Assembly (NCBI GenBank): GCA_009617715.1
Contig: VTFK01000292.1
Coordinates: 310,001 to 374,000 of the forward strand
Direction of reading: 5' to 3'
Source of the DNA: Plectrocnemia conspersa
Lineage: Eukaryota; Arthropoda; Insecta; Trichoptera; Polycentropodidae
Length of the DNA: 64,000 nucleotides
The position numbers and the translations under genes were made by a program. Under the pieces are notes generated by a model that made no database searches, was not told where the DNA came from, and saw only the letters and a program-made list of their open reading frames with translations. Positions 45,791 to 59,110 of this stretch are shown here, piece by piece; the stretch's first letter is position 1; each line of letters starts with the position of its first letter.

Positions 45791-47049
45791 GTGTTTAATT
45801 GTAGCGATTTACATTTAATTGTCTTACGTAGCAATTAATTAATCAAAAGGACAGTCGACTAATGTAACAGGTATGTGCTTATAAATCAATGCCTCTATTA
45901 TATCTAAAAATATTGTTTATGGTTGAGTCTGTAAAGATACGATATAACTGTAAATCAAACACGGTAAAATCTGGTTATTTTAAAAAGTTATTTATAGTGT
46001 TTCTTCTAAAGAATTTCTCGCAAAAAAATTTAAGCCGAGAATTTTTATTCTCGAAAAATTTACTGATTTCTCAATCGCTTTTTTTATTAAAAATTAAATT
46101 CGTACAAATATTTTTATTTTTGCACAACCGTTGCATTGCAAAGGTAAATTAAAATATGAGAAGATATTAATATACTTTAATAATAAGTTTTTTACGCTAT
46201 TTAAATTTCGTAGTTTTATTTAATTTATTTTTAAAGTCTGTGCTTATGATACAAAAAAACTTCCAATCACTCTGACGCGGATAGGGTAGTTGTATAAAGT
46301 CGAAATCGAGAATTGAAAACATGGACGGACACCTTGATTCCAAGCATAAATTTAATTATTATATTTCTGAACTTAATTCCATAGGGTTTGCCGCTATTAT
46401 GGTTTTAAGACTAATGTAATTAGTAACAGAACGATAACTTACATGCAACCATGAGTATGTTTTTTTATAATGACAATAAATTTGAGCTTATTGTCAACAA
46501 CAACCTTAGGCACTCAAATATATCGACTAATACTTTTATACATTCATCCATCATTACATCTCTTGTTTGATATATATATCACTCATACTTTTCAATATCA
46601 TTAACATGGTTTTACTTGTATTCAACTAAATTTATTCTCTTTCAGTCTATAATCAATCATATCTAATATATTATAATGAATATTTATTATCGGATTATTA
46701 TGTACTTTGCTATAATTATTTATTATCCGATTAATTCTGCGCAAAGTAAACATAGAAATTTAATATTGAATTTATATATATTGTAAAATAAATTACCACA
46801 GGCGCAACTTAACATATATTTTGCTTGAAATATAAATTACGAGGTGCTCGGAGAAATTATATAAGGCGGAACACGAGTGTGTCAGGACAGCAAAGCTCGA
46901 AAACTTTTTATTGCTGCTTACCTTGTATAATGAGAAAAGGTAACACATATATTAAAACGTCACACACATAAGGATAATACACGTTCATAATATACATGAT
47001 ATATGGCAACGTGAGTTTTTGAATTAAGCCATAAAATTCGCTCAAACTC
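45791..47049. other. AT-rich stretch, no gene
   Basis: The 87-codon + frame at 45889-46152 is lysine/leucine/phenylalanine-rich and AT-driven. I cannot assign it. Confidence 0.3.
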
Positions 47050-47480
47050 ACGGACGTATCGAAACGAAAGTTGGAAATGTTTTTTCACGCAAACACACGC
47101 ACAAATTCAGGGTATGACGCTGTATATGCGATATATTATATAATATTTAAGTATTTATCGTATTAAATATAATCCGTTAGGAGCGTGAAATCGCACGGTT
47201 GCTAATCTTGAAGCGTGCGAGAGTGGTTTCGGCAGATAACGTACCCGTAACGCGTATATAAACCGGGTGAAAACCTATAAATTATATAATAATTATACAT
47301 ATTTATATTATGATATTGAATGTATCTGTGTAATATTTTGCGACGCCTTAACCCGTTAACCTTATGATTGTGTATCGCTTACGATGTTTTGAAAGCTTCG
47401 GTACTTCTTATCTACGGTGCGAGTTTGGAGGTTCTTGGTTTCAGGAAGTTGTCGAAAACTCACTGGGTGATAGTGAGTGT
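47050..47480 (+). promoter_or_regulatory. GC-richer island with a TATA-box-like element
   Basis: TATATAAA at 47255-47262 sits between GC-rich flanks (taacgcg and ccgggtg), the context expected of a TATA promoter firing to the right. No downstream coding frame is visible and no initiator stands out at +30, so this is only a candidate. Confidence 0.25.
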
Positions 47481-48366
47481 GGCAGAGATTAGTATACTAG
47501 TTTAATTTTGTGGTGCTGGGCTTATGGAAATGTATAATTCTGGAAACTTAATGATACATTTTAATTGAACATAATTAAATAATTCAATTATACTATAGAA
47601 CAAGTTTGTTAGCTAGAAGGGGATGATAACCTAATTAATTGTATATTTGCGTGGTGAATTTTTTTACAAAATTAATTGAGAAAGTAAAACAAAACTTCGT
47701 TTAGTAAAAACTTAAATCTTATGGTTTTAGTAAATAAATAAATTATGAGCAAAATACGTTTCTTTCTTTACAAAAAGTAGAATTTAATGTGGTTTATTTA
47801 CGAAAAAAAATTATTTTAAATTCATCACACATATCTAAAATTTTGTACACATTTTTTAATGAGTCATAGACTTATTTTTCCAACATTTATGTATATATCT
47901 ATTTTTCCCAATAATGTAGATATGAAAATTGTCAAAATTCTAAGTATCTTTTTACACTTAAAAATGGTATACTGTACCATTGATAAATGGTTTTAGTGTA
48001 ACTTTTAGTGGTAGTAGCACAATAACCTTTACAAAGCATTACAATAGAAATTCTTTTTTATATCATCATATAAACCAATCTAAAAATACCATATTTTTAA
48101 TATTTTATAATAAATTATCTTTATGTTCTAATACAGATTTGACAACAAATTAATGTCTTTGTAAATAAAGACAAAAATATAAATTTTATTTATCAAGCCC
48201 ATTGCATGGGATTAGATTACGACTGACCTACTTTTAGGCAATATTTGATAAAGAGATGAAAGAAAACTAAGCATATATATGATTTTACAGTTCAATGAAA
48301 GCATTTCGAAAGCCTTTTATATGTATATTTAACTTCGATTTAAGTTATACATCTATTTGTATAGCA
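47481..48366. other. AT-rich stretch, no gene
   Basis: Nothing supported. Confidence 0.4.
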
Positions 48367-48390
48367 TTATATATATATATATATATATAA
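48367..48390. repeat. TA microsatellite
   Basis: An uninterrupted run of about eleven TA units. Confidence 0.9.
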
Positions 48391-48599
48391 AATATTAGCG
48401 TTTTAATATTTTTGATATCATAAAAAAATTTTGATTGCATTGCAAAATATAAAATATATTTGCACGTCTGAATAAAAAAGGTTAATTTATTTTCATTATT
48501 CATAGCAGTGATAGTGAACATATTACAGACGTGTCAGAAGTGAAACGTATCGTTTAAATAACCCAGAAAGTTCTTAGACGAAGACCGAAGTGATGGTCT

Positions 48600-49130
48600 C
48601 ACAATGAGAAAAGAATAGATAAAGTTAGAATTAGTGCCAATAAATATATCAGGAAACAAAATATGCAAGATTGTTAAAACAATTTCGTGACCTAAGCATC
48701 GATGTCAAAGTTATGTCGGTGACGACATATGAGAGGAACCCATTATTGTAGAAAAATATGCGGGATTTATGAAATTGTTTATGAAAGCTATAGGATATCC
48801 ACTTTATTGCATTAGCTATTAGATGATGCTGTGTGCCACGTCAGTTGTAACAAAACTAGTGAATTTAAAAGCTGCTCGAGTCCTTCACGAACGATAATTT
48901 TCCGGGCTTTTACAGGAAGTTGATTCAACTTACAGTGGACTGCTAATGTTAAATAATGTGAGGTGGCTGAGTCGAGGAAAAGACTTGTAATTCTAGTAGA
49001 AGAGTTTGTCGATTTGAGGTCTAAACTAAAAAGTTGAAAAAAATCGTTTGGAGAATGAAGAATAGTACCACTACGAAAAAAAAATTTAGAGTGCTTGGAA
49101 CCGATTACCAGAAACTTTTAGCACCCTGAA
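48600..49130 (+). pseudogene. decayed hAT-superfamily transposase
   Basis: In + frames with several stops: VEKYAGFMKLFMKAIGYPL near 48748-48805, then VVTKLVNLKAARVLHER near 48846-48895, then GLLQEVDSTYSGLLMLNNVR and WLSRGKDL near 48908-48985. Known: this is the segment of hAT transposases, of the family behind GTF2IRD2- and ZBED/FAM200-like host proteins, that includes the invariant VRWLS(R/L)G. The protein would cut and paste DNA with 8-bp target duplications. No intact frame, BED finger or terminal repeats were found around it. Confidence 0.72.
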
Positions 49131-50269
49131 AAATCTAGCGGTAGCTTTACTCACAGTTTTACTGTTTACATAATTTTTTGAGACTATTCTCGGCTTTAAA
49201 TAATATGACACACCGTATTGAAATAGTAACGCCATCACTAGTTTGATTGGTCAAGAAAAATTCTAATTGTTAAGGGTTAATTATTATAAAAATATCATAA
49301 GTAAATAAATATTTTTGTAATTATTTAGTTAAAGCTATTCAAATAATACATATTCAATTAAATATTTAAATAAAATAAATTAAGTAATAACACTAAAAAA
49401 ATAAGAGTATACACTTTAAAAAATGTAAAGACCACAAATTATTTTAAAATTAATCTGAAAAAAAGTAAAACTACTTTGACTTTAAATTGCTTGTCTAGTA
49501 TTTCTAAAACTAGATAAGGAATTGTTAAACACATTCAACTAACCATATTGATTTTAAAATCTATGTAATTTCGGAAATATTCACACGGTGATTGAAACTA
49601 CCATTATAAATTTAAAATTAATTTTGATGACATGTGAGTGTGGTGATTACGTAAAACCCAGGACAGTTTTTTAAATTATTATAAAAGCAAATTTAACTCT
49701 TTAGTTGTCTAATAAATTAAGTTAAAAATTATTTAATATTGAACATTAAGTTCTAGTTAATAACTTGATAAGAAAATTATGTTCTAGTTGACTTTAAACA
49801 CTAGATGTTATAGTACTCTACATAATAATGTGCGGATGAATATATCTAGCTGCTAAACGAGCTTGTCAAAAACAAGGATGATTTCAATGATAAGTATGGG
49901 GAAATGGAAACATTTTTGTGGGATGGTGTTCATATATTTTAGATATGCATCATATTTGTATTTTTTTAATATTTAAAAAATGTTTTAGTGTATAATTACT
50001 GTTTTCATGGACATTATTACGCATTTGGGAAACCTTTAAGGTAATATTGTTCATGAAAAATGAAAATAAATAAATATGTATTTAAAAATATCAGTGGATC
50101 ATTAAAGTCAAGCGAATTTTAGCCAATTAATAAAATTTAATAAAGTTAGGGGTATTTTTTATACTTTAAAAATATTATTAAGTTTTTTATAGACTTTAAA
50201 AATCATAAGAGAATACGAGCCATGTATGTAATATTATCTTTATAACTTGTACTAGACGTAGCTATGTAT
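49131..50269. other. AT-rich stretch, no gene
   Basis: Nothing supported. Confidence 0.4.
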
Positions 50270-50760
50270 ACATAGAATTTGACGTCTATTTGCAATAAGT
50301 TTCGAAGGCCCCAGTGTTCCTTATCTCGAATGTTGGGAGTTTTGAAAGCACACGCTCATTTATCTCCCACTCGCAAATTATCGACATATTTCCTTATCTT
50401 GCCAGTTGAAAATTATAAACAAGAAAGGCCCTTTCGGCTCGGAGCCGGGAGAGGACGACCTTTGGTCCTTTGGAAGTTAAATTTACAGCGCGCCAACATT
50501 TCCCCGAACCGGAATAGTTTACTAATTGTTTTGCCAAAGCCAGCCTTCGGGTAAATTTAATAGTGTCAACAGTTGCTGGCGTCAAAGTTGTTATAGTCAG
50601 GTGATCAAATTTCATATGCAGGTATTAGTGGCATGTATGCTTTAAGCTGCAGCTAGCTATAATGGAGCTATGCGCTCAGGGAGCGATTGAACTAATTTAA
50701 AGCTAATGTTCTGTCCAAGTGTTCGTATGGACGTAGTTAAGCTAGCGAAAAGTAATGTAA
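50270..50760. promoter_or_regulatory. GC-richer island, no supported gene
   Basis: Frames are open on both strands across the same bases (91 codons + at 50279-50554; 73 codons - at 50394-50615). Includes a ctttcggctcggagccgggag stem-like patch near 50431. There is no domain or splice evidence. It could be regulatory. Confidence 0.25.
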
Positions 50761-53179
50761 ATTTACAACGTTTTATTTGAATGAGAGCAGATTGAAAAGA
50801 AATCGTTTCATTGTTTTCTATGTACGTCAAAAAAATATATATATAAATATTTTATAATAAAGCTAAAAATGGCAAAAAATAATTTCTGCTGTTTTGTGGA
50901 TTTTGTTTGACGAGTTAAATACACTTAACATTTAATTTACAGCGCCAAAGGTCAAAAGATTTTTGTTTAAAATTATATTACGAAAGTAAATGGCGTTGTA
51001 AAAGTGTCCATCTCCGAAATATTTTCAAATTTGCTTATACAAAGGATATTCGGAAAGTTACGATGCAGTACAGAAAATATTTTTAAAGAATTTTTTTTAG
51101 GATTAAATTATACTATGTATAATAGAATACTTGATTTATTTGTCACATAGCAATACTGGATTTTAATGCAGTGAGCTTTGAAAACAAGTTTGTTAGTATA
51201 AAATTCTACGGTTTTTTCATTTTTGCATGCAATATCCTTTCAATAAGTTGAATATAAAATAACGAATTGTAGATGAATGCAAGATATATATAAATAAAAT
51301 GTTCTCTGGTACTTAAACCATATTAAAATAATATATTTAAATACTGCATCTCAATTAATTTATATTTCCCAATTACCAGCATATTCATTTTCTGAATATG
51401 TTATAAAATAACGTTGCTGCAGCTATATACGTTTAATTACGAAAATCGTATCATTTTAATTGTAAAAGCAGTTAGAGATTGTTGAAGCGCGTCATTCGCG
51501 TTCCGTATATAGACAAAGGTTGTAATGCTTGTGCGCAAATTAGTTCAAATTTTATGTTTTATTTGTTCAACGCGTTTGTGTGTATTTGTGTTAGCACATG
51601 AAATATTTACAATGTACACACCGCGTTTAATACATATTTGATGCAGAAAACCGCAAATATTTCGCATGGGTGCATTTTAATTACATATATTTAATATTAA
51701 CGTTTACGCACTTTGAGAATCGCTGAAATCGACGGTCACCACTCCGGGGACTAATCCATACGGTATGGTGTAAGGAACAATAATTAATTATCCACGTTGG
51801 GTACTCCCAACAGGATTTGTGTAATTTATAGAGAAAATTTTAACGGTATAAAGTGGTCATCGTTGTGTGATTATAATAGTCCAACAAGTAAAATGACAAA
51901 TGTGAATAGCAATTTCATTTTTTACCCAAGAATATATTATAAATTTATATTTTATGCTTATTAAGCTCTTTTTAATTGTGTTTATGGTTAGCTTTCGAGC
52001 AGTTTGCATTGATATGATAAAGAATAAATTACGATGAACCTTTTTGGTGAAAATATGTGCTAAACAAACTGCGTTATTAATGCAGGGGCTTGTTTTAACG
52101 ATGTTATGTTTATAATAAAATATATAAATTTATTTTAGGTTTATCCATGTGCGATGTCTGAGCAAAACCGCAACATCACAAATCTCAAATTTACTCCCGT
52201 TACCACAGCTTGTACCCTTGATAATAATATATATTATAAATTGTAGATGTCATTTTTGTTTTTCATATTATACCAATTTTATTATATACGAATATATTGT
52301 ATATTTATAAATATATATTTAAAAAAAATATTTACGTGTTTTTTTCGCTTTCATCTTTTTTTGAATGAGTCACTATATTTCACTAATATTGTCCCATTAT
52401 CATCAGGAATTTTCAAATTTTTTTGATTCCTTTTTTTACATTGCGCAGGAGAGGTTCTTTTATTCGCACTTTTTTTTATTGGTTTTATTGTTAAAAACAC
52501 GTTAATTTGAATATTATTACCCTCACTGCTCCGCGGATGGAAGCATACTGAAAAAAAATTTAATCGATCGCTTGTCGTATTGTTACAATTGTTTGATCAT
52601 TGAAAACGATATACAGCAATGTAAAAAAAGTGTATTAAAAAAAATGTAAAAACTCCTAATGATACTGGGACAATCTTGGCGAATTATAGATTCATTCGAT
52701 GAGCCGGTTGAAGACGAGCAACGGTCGGCTTCATAAGATTCTCATGTCATCTGGACGAAATACCGTTACACGAAAGAGCATGCTTTATCTCTTTCTTCGT
52801 TGCATGCGACACCACTCCCATTTATATTTCTAGGGGATCGGCGTCAGTTCTGGATTGCTAAATGAATAAATTTGATTAACCTACAATACCACTAACTTCA
52901 TTCTATAATTTTACTACTTATGTATCTGATTTTTTTTAATTTTGTGCGGAATTTCAACGATATTTTAAATAAATATAATTATTATAGTCATTATTAAATG
53001 TATTCTTACTACTTTTGTTTCCAAAACCAATAAAATATTAATATTTATTACAAGAAAAGAGCATTATTATATAATAAAAATAAAATGGTAAATATTTCTT
53101 TAGAAGTGCAGGGTAACAACCTCACGGTGTATGGCTGAGAGGCAAATAGTAGTGGATTCTAATTAGAATGTAACGGTAA
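50761..53179. other. AT-rich DNA with complex patches at 51460-51860 and 52680-52870
   Basis: The second patch has partly self-complementary words (gccggttg against caacggtcggc; cgaaagag against ctctttcttcg). No coding frame in either patch; the rest is AT-rich. Confidence 0.3.
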
Positions 53180-54050
53180 ACCGTCGAGCTCAATAGGGAA
53201 TCTTATGATGCCAACGGTCGGGACATACTTCGAACTCAAAAACAAACGAAAACGGAAAAATTTTTTAAAAAATGGTTCGTTCAAACAGGTGATTGACTAT
53301 TTGAGAGCTTACCGAAGAACTGAAAATCTCGAATGGGTTTGTGCAAAGCATTTACAAATGAGAAGAGTGAGTGCGAAATTTGTTCCCAGACTTTTAACTG
53401 CTGAACAGAAGAAAAATCGTTTGTCAGTTTGCACAGAATTGAAGGATCGTCTTGAGATCAATGTTGGGTGTATAGCTACGATCCTGAGACTAAAATGCAG
53501 GGTTCCCAATGGAAAACGAGTGACTCTCCTCGCTCTAAGAACGTCAGTCCAACATCATGGTCATGCTAATTGTTTTTTCCGATAGTGAGGGTTTAGTGCC
53601 ATCATAGTTCATTCCAAAGGAACCACTGTAAACTCTGAATATTACAAGGGCGTACTGCAACGTTTGCAAAACGATATATGGGAAAAGAGACCAGGAAAAT
53701 GGAACAATGGCTTCGTCTTTCATCATGACAACGCGCCGTGCCATACCTAGCTTCTGATCCGCGAAATTTTGGCAAGAAAATGGTTCCTGTCTATCCACAT
53801 CCACTACTCTTCAGATTTAGTATCATGCGACTTCTGGATCTATTCAAAAATAAAATCCGTGTTAAAAAAAAACGTTTTACCACCATTTCCGACATTGAGA
53901 GCGCCACGACGAAACAACTAAAGTCCATTACGAAAGAAGCTTTCCAGAAATGCTTCAAATCATGGAATCAAGGTTGGGATAAGAAGAGTACTATGAGAAA
54001 GATTAATTCAAATTTAATGTAAGCTTAATACTTTGTTCGTAATAAAATTA
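53180..54050 (+). pseudogene. decayed mariner transposon (irritans-like transposase)
   Basis: Seen: QMRRVSAKFVPRLLTAEQ (about 53352-53405), then ELKDRLE, then in a shifted frame WVYSYDPETK (about 53466-53495), then EYYKGVLQRLQNDIWEKRPG, HHDNAPCH (about 53721-53744), SSDLVSCDFW (about 53808-53840), and RFTTISDIESATTKQLKSI with EAFQKCF up to about 53975. Known: mariner transposases use three aspartates (D,D34D). The second lies in HHDNAP and the third in the CDF motif. Both survive, but the first, in the DESW motif, is removed by a small deletion at about 53460. The N-terminal helix-turn-helix is largely missing. Several frameshifts and stops are present, so the element is dead. Terminal repeats were not identified with confidence. 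Confidence 0.9.
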
Positions 54051-54689
54051 TTCACCGTATTTTTTTTATCATACGTCGTATATATTAAATATATATATAT
54101 GTATGTAAATATGTGGCAATGCCAACTTCCTTTGTTTGATCCTTAAACTAACTTTAAGGATATATGATCAGTGGCAATAAGTAAACAACCTAAACTTTAG
54201 AAAACATCTAAGATGCAATATAATACATGGATATACACATAGATATAATTATAATTACATAAATACCCTAAAGGTCGGTCTCTTTTGATACTATTGGGTT
54301 GCAAATCTAGTTAAACTTAGATTGATTAAATTTATTTTATGGCAAGGTATGATTTACTTTTACTGCATACTGCTATTATCCATTAAAATACACTCATGTA
54401 GAGTAAGCTAATCAACTGATATTTACTTAAAATAAGTTACCACGTAGCCAAGTTATAACATTGCGTATAACTTTTACTTAAAAAATAGTTTTTTATATAG
54501 CTGGTATTATGGTTGCATACTAGCAAAATAATTTGTAAAAGTAATTTAGTTTGACATATGGTAAGTGAGAGTTCCTTCTTATACAAGAGTGTAAATTTAG
54601 CCATTCTCTTTGAAGTCCGCTGAGAGTTTTGAAATTTCTCTACAAACACACGCGCATTATGTATCACACAATATCCACGCATACACATA
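54051..54689. other. AT-rich stretch, no gene
   Basis: Nothing supported; the 83-codon minus frame at 54437-54688 has no motif. Confidence 0.35.
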
Positions 54690-55170
54690 TGTAATATGTA
54701 ATTTGAACGACGTTACACTCGCTCGCTGTTGCTCGCGTCTTTGAGTCGACACATAATTTATGTCGTATCTTCGCCTTGAAAATTTGCTAAACAAAATATG
54801 ACAACGGCATGTCTTAGCGGTCTAATTAAATATAAGCGCAAACTTGAAATTGGTTTCGAGCATTAAAACTTGCGCCACGCTCTCAGCCAGGTAAGGAGGG
54901 CCGAACAATATTCGTGGGGTCCCGCGTGTGTAAACTTTGATTCGAATTGGACCGCAGAGTCAAAAGTTTACAGTCGAAAACTCATATCGACCGACCAAGT
55001 CCAAGTTTTTTTCTCACTCTCTTAACGCAAGTCGTTAAACTTTTTACCGGACTCATATTTTGTCGGCCCAAATTAAATGTTCATACGAAGTAGGCGTTTC
55101 AAAAATACGCCGAGACGAGACGAAATACGTTGGTTCATTTTGCAGACAGGTAATGAAGTGCTTAAGGGCA
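54690..55170. promoter_or_regulatory. GC-richer island, no supported gene
   Basis: A long complex block. A donor-like ccag|gtaagg occurs at about 54889, but the bases before it do not form a credible exon. Frames are short on both strands. Possibly conserved non-coding DNA. Confidence 0.25.
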
Positions 55171-56099
55171 AGCGTGTGTTTACTCGTGGCAGATATTTTT
55201 ATAAAAAAATAACATATAAGGTTCCCACATGCTTTTAATAAAATTCAGGATATGCTGTCTGAATATAAATTGCATGCAAGAGCGGATTTTTGTGTAACAT
55301 TGTATATTGAAACGTATGAGATTTTGGATTTTAATATTACATGGCAGTGTTATTCATTTTTTTTATAAACATGACATGTTCGTATTTAATTATACGTCTT
55401 TAAAAAAAATGACGCAAGACAAGTAATAATAAAAATTAATTGATTTATTACACGTAAAGCATACGTGACGTGGATTTTTAAGGTTTAAGTTTCAACAACT
55501 TTGTGTTTATAATGGTAGTATAAATTCATTCTCTTGTCAATCACAAGACACGTTTGCTGATACTTTTATTATTTTCTAGAATTATTTTATTTTAAAATTA
55601 TTTTATATTAATACTGTGTTGTAAATATAAAATAAATGTAGAAAAGAGCTTGATAAGCCCATATTGTGAATATATTTATAAAGTAGCAAAATATCATGCA
55701 TTTAAAATAAGAGACAATTTTCAATTTAGATACATTGGTTCTTTCAATCAAAAGATGTCGACAAATCTAGAAGCATATATTGAGTTTATTAAACTGAATG
55801 GGTTTATTATTGTATTAATGCAAATGGTCACGAAAATATAGCTATTGTGTTTATTACTCAAATTGTAAAATTCCTAAGAAAAATTAGGCTTTTTAATAAT
55901 ATCTTGAGAGACAAAATAATTATGATATAAAATAGGATTTAGATTATTATATACTATATATAATAATTGTAAATTCATTTACGATGATTAAGACTATGGA
56001 GTAAGTTTAGGGTGCAAACGTTATTAGAAGGTTTACTCATTAAATAACCTTAAAATGTTATGTAATATAATTCGAAATGGTTCATGTTATTACAGTAAC
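55171..56099. other. AT-rich stretch, no gene
   Basis: Nothing supported. Confidence 0.4.
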
Positions 56100-56104
56100 G
56101 ATTT

Positions 56105-56172
56105 GCGGGGTTAGCAGCCATCCGTATACTGACCGCACTTAACGCCACTTAAACTCGGCGATCGAACGAAAG
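56105..56172 (-). pseudogene. 5S-rRNA-like fragment (possible 5S-derived SINE or 5S pseudogene)
   Basis: On the minus strand: tcgttcgatcgccgagttta, then agtggcgtt, then aagtgcggtcagtatacgga and tggctg. Known: animal 5S rRNA reads ...tcgtccgatcaccgaagtta..., then gcgcggtcagtacttggatg... around its internal Pol III control region (box A, intermediate element, box C). The order and spacing agree over about 60 nt with roughly a quarter of positions changed. The 5' third of 5S and its 3' stem are not recognisable. Inferred: a truncated 5S copy or the head of a 5S-derived SINE. Confidence 0.5.
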
Positions 56173-56340
56173 CTTGCAATTAATTTGCTAAGCCTGTGGT
56201 TTATCGGACGGTATGTTACACACATTTTCTAAAGTGTTTGCTGTCCGATGATTTAGAACCTAATTTATTGGGTTCACATCAAATACACGTCTGGGTGCAC
56301 GAAATGTTGGACATTTGCTCATTCGTTAAATAAAGGCAAC
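56173..56340. promoter_or_regulatory. GC-richer flank of the 5S-like fragment
   Basis: Continues as complex, non-coding sequence with a near-inverted pair atcggacggtatg / ctgtccgatg. If the 5S-like piece belongs to a SINE, this is upstream of its head. Confidence 0.25.
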
Positions 56341-58929
56341 CCTTAGCTGGTAGTAAAGTTAAAATTTAGTTATCAGTTATATATTATACATTATATACAG
56401 GCGATTGTATTACACGCGTATGTAAATTATGTTGTGCGTGAAAAGTTTTGCCATATTGACAAGTTGGCGATTAATGTGACTTCTTCGATTGAGTTCGGCT
56501 TTGACTACCAAACTAATAAAACTATCGCATCAACTTTGACAAAATCGAAACTCCCATCAAATTATCTAGACTTTGATTATACCGCAAGAAGAGCAGAAAG
56601 CACTATCGTTCGATACCGACCCATATTTTTGACATAAGATATATGAAACCTCTGGGGATAAAACAATTTTCGTACATTACATATGAAATTAAATTTAGTA
56701 AAGTTGATATAAATTGTGAAAATATACTATGCTAGACGACAAAATAAAGATATTGTGTGTTGTCATGCTTATTCGATAAATTTATTTGTTTAAGCCTAAC
56801 GCCATGATGTCTTAATTTATTGTATTGTTACGACGACGACGACCGGCGAGTTTACCGCAAGGAATGTTAAACCACCGTAATGCACCTTGTCGTGTCGTTC
56901 CTTAGGGTTAATATTGTGCTCATACTGTTATTCGACATGTGTATGCGTGAAATATTCAATCTAGCATGCTAAATAAAATTAAGTTTAAATTATTAAATAC
57001 TATCTTCTAGAATAAAAAAACACGTTTAATTTACTATAATATAAGTCTAAATATTAAAAAAACTTCTATTAATCTTTCAGAGAATAGTCAAACAATTATA
57101 AGAGATATTTTTTTCTCTTGTTTCTGATGCTAGCAATATATCAGGACTGTAATACAACGACAAGTGTTAAGAAGTCCTTACCTTAAAATAAAGACAATTT
57201 AATTTTTAAAGCGTAATAATAGCACACGTTTCTAGATCACGATAATTATGCTAGGTTCACCAGAAAATATTTATGGTTTACCTGAAGGATCCGGATTTTA
57301 TGTCATGTTTTTATTTTAGAAAATATATGTAACTAGACAAGTTTAATTTAGTGTTTTCCTAATATAATACAAATCAGAATTGCTTTATGTTTATTAGCAA
57401 TGTAAATAATAATTAAATGGCATCTTTTAAATTAGCACTAAAATATTTCTTAGTAGCAGTATGTTCTATATAATTAAAATTGTTCTTATACGGGATGCTT
57501 TTGCTCACTTAAATGACTTGAAACGATTTGTTTGACTCCTAAGTTATAGAATTCCCTTTCCTAAATACAATTATTATCAGTTGTTCATTGTTCATTAATA
57601 GCCATTTCTTATTTATTTTTTGAATAAGTTTATTAGTGACACAGAATTACTTTCTACTAATTTATTAATAATAAATATCACTTGTGAATGAATAATTATA
57701 CTTAATTGTAAATGCTAATTTTTTATATATGTTGTTACATAACTACTAAAACATGAATTTATTTTATTTCTATAATATATATTACATTTAAATTTTATAA
57801 CTAGGTTAAAAACACTGTTACTTTAAATTTTGATATGTAATAAAATTAAAATACAATAAACATAAACAATCGACTGTTAACACACATATATTAAGCATTA
57901 AGAGTATGCTCTATAACTATTTTTACGAAGCACACGCACGTTTCTAGAGTTAACAAGAAGTTTATCAGCGGGTAGTTTCGAGTTTCCACCACTTTTCCAG
58001 CCATGTATTTTCATGATATACTTTATAACGTACATTTATATACTACTTTTGTCTCGTTTCATTTCACTGTCACACTTAAACAAGTTTTCACACGCATTTA
58101 TCACTCTCGTTACACGCGAATGCGTATATCTAGTTCCCTTGCCTGTCTACATTTCATAATAAACTTTCCCTGCTGTTGCTTTTCACACTTTATTCTCGGG
58201 TATCTATTTCATATTTTTATCGCATACTCTTCAGTGTTTTTTATGAATTAAATTTTTTAACAAGTCTGACTCGAAAAGACAAAGCTTGTTTTGTGTTGTG
58301 CAATATTAAGCTCTGAAATATTTATGACGCAAAGTCGAGAAGCGCAATGAATAATAAATTCACGAGAGATAAAATACAATTAAATATACCGGGTCAAGAT
58401 GAAGAAGGCGTGTAACTTCTGTAAATGTTTTTTTTTGCAATTTAATAAAGTTCAATGAAATATTCTTTAAATATTCATGCTTAATTTTTTTTATGATCCC
58501 GATTAAGGTTTTATAAGAAGTACAACAATAAATATGCGTTGTATTTACAACGAGCAAATTTACCTAATCGGAATACAAAGTACATATATGCATGTTAAAA
58601 ATATATATTTATATGTATGTACTATTAAAATATAAAATAAAAAAATGGGATATATTTAAGATATACTGATATTTTGACTATCTGTAAATATTTGTAACTA
58701 ATTGAATAGCAAAATATACTAATTTTTTTTTATTTATTTGGATCTTTAACTTTTTTCAGCGCTCTGTGAGTTTTTAAAATTATTAATTAAAATTAAATTG
58801 AGAACATCATGACCTCAGAGGTTACCACTATGCGTCACAACGGGAAAAAACAATACATAGCATTATTGTAATACACAAAAAATAATAAATAGAAGAAAAA
58901 AAATATAATAAAAAATCATAAAATAATAA
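56341..58929. other. AT-rich DNA; small GC patch at 56830-56900
   Basis: The patch (cgacgacgacgaccggcgag) has no frame of note. The + frames at 56434-56637 and 58003-58251 show no domain or splice sites. Nothing else recognised. Confidence 0.35.
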
Positions 58930-59110
58930 AATCGAATACTTGAGGTACCCCTAAGATGACAAATACTCTTTTGACATTTGACAGCCATTGGTTATAATTG
59001 TTTATGATCGCTCAAATAACTGTCCGACAATATTTTTAATAACCCATGGCAAACTTTGTCAAAGGCCTTCATAAAATCGAGAGATTTTTTCACCGTTTTG
59101 TTGAAAAAAG
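58930..59110 (-). pseudogene. decayed non-LTR reverse transcriptase fragment (minus strand)
   Basis: The minus strand reads KSLDFMKAFDKVCHGLL (about 59095-59040), then SDSYLSDHK (about 59025-59000), then a GVPQ-like remnant near 58950. Known: these are consecutive RT motifs of Jockey/CR1-like elements (DF.KAFD..., SYLSDR.Q, SGVPQG). The first motif is nearly the same as in the 3058-3850 remnant, so the two may belong to one family inserted in opposite orientations. Confidence 0.68.

Noticed and set aside
50279..50615. Overlapping 91- and 73-codon frames on opposite strands
   Set aside because: Mutual shadows in an island with no independent coding evidence.
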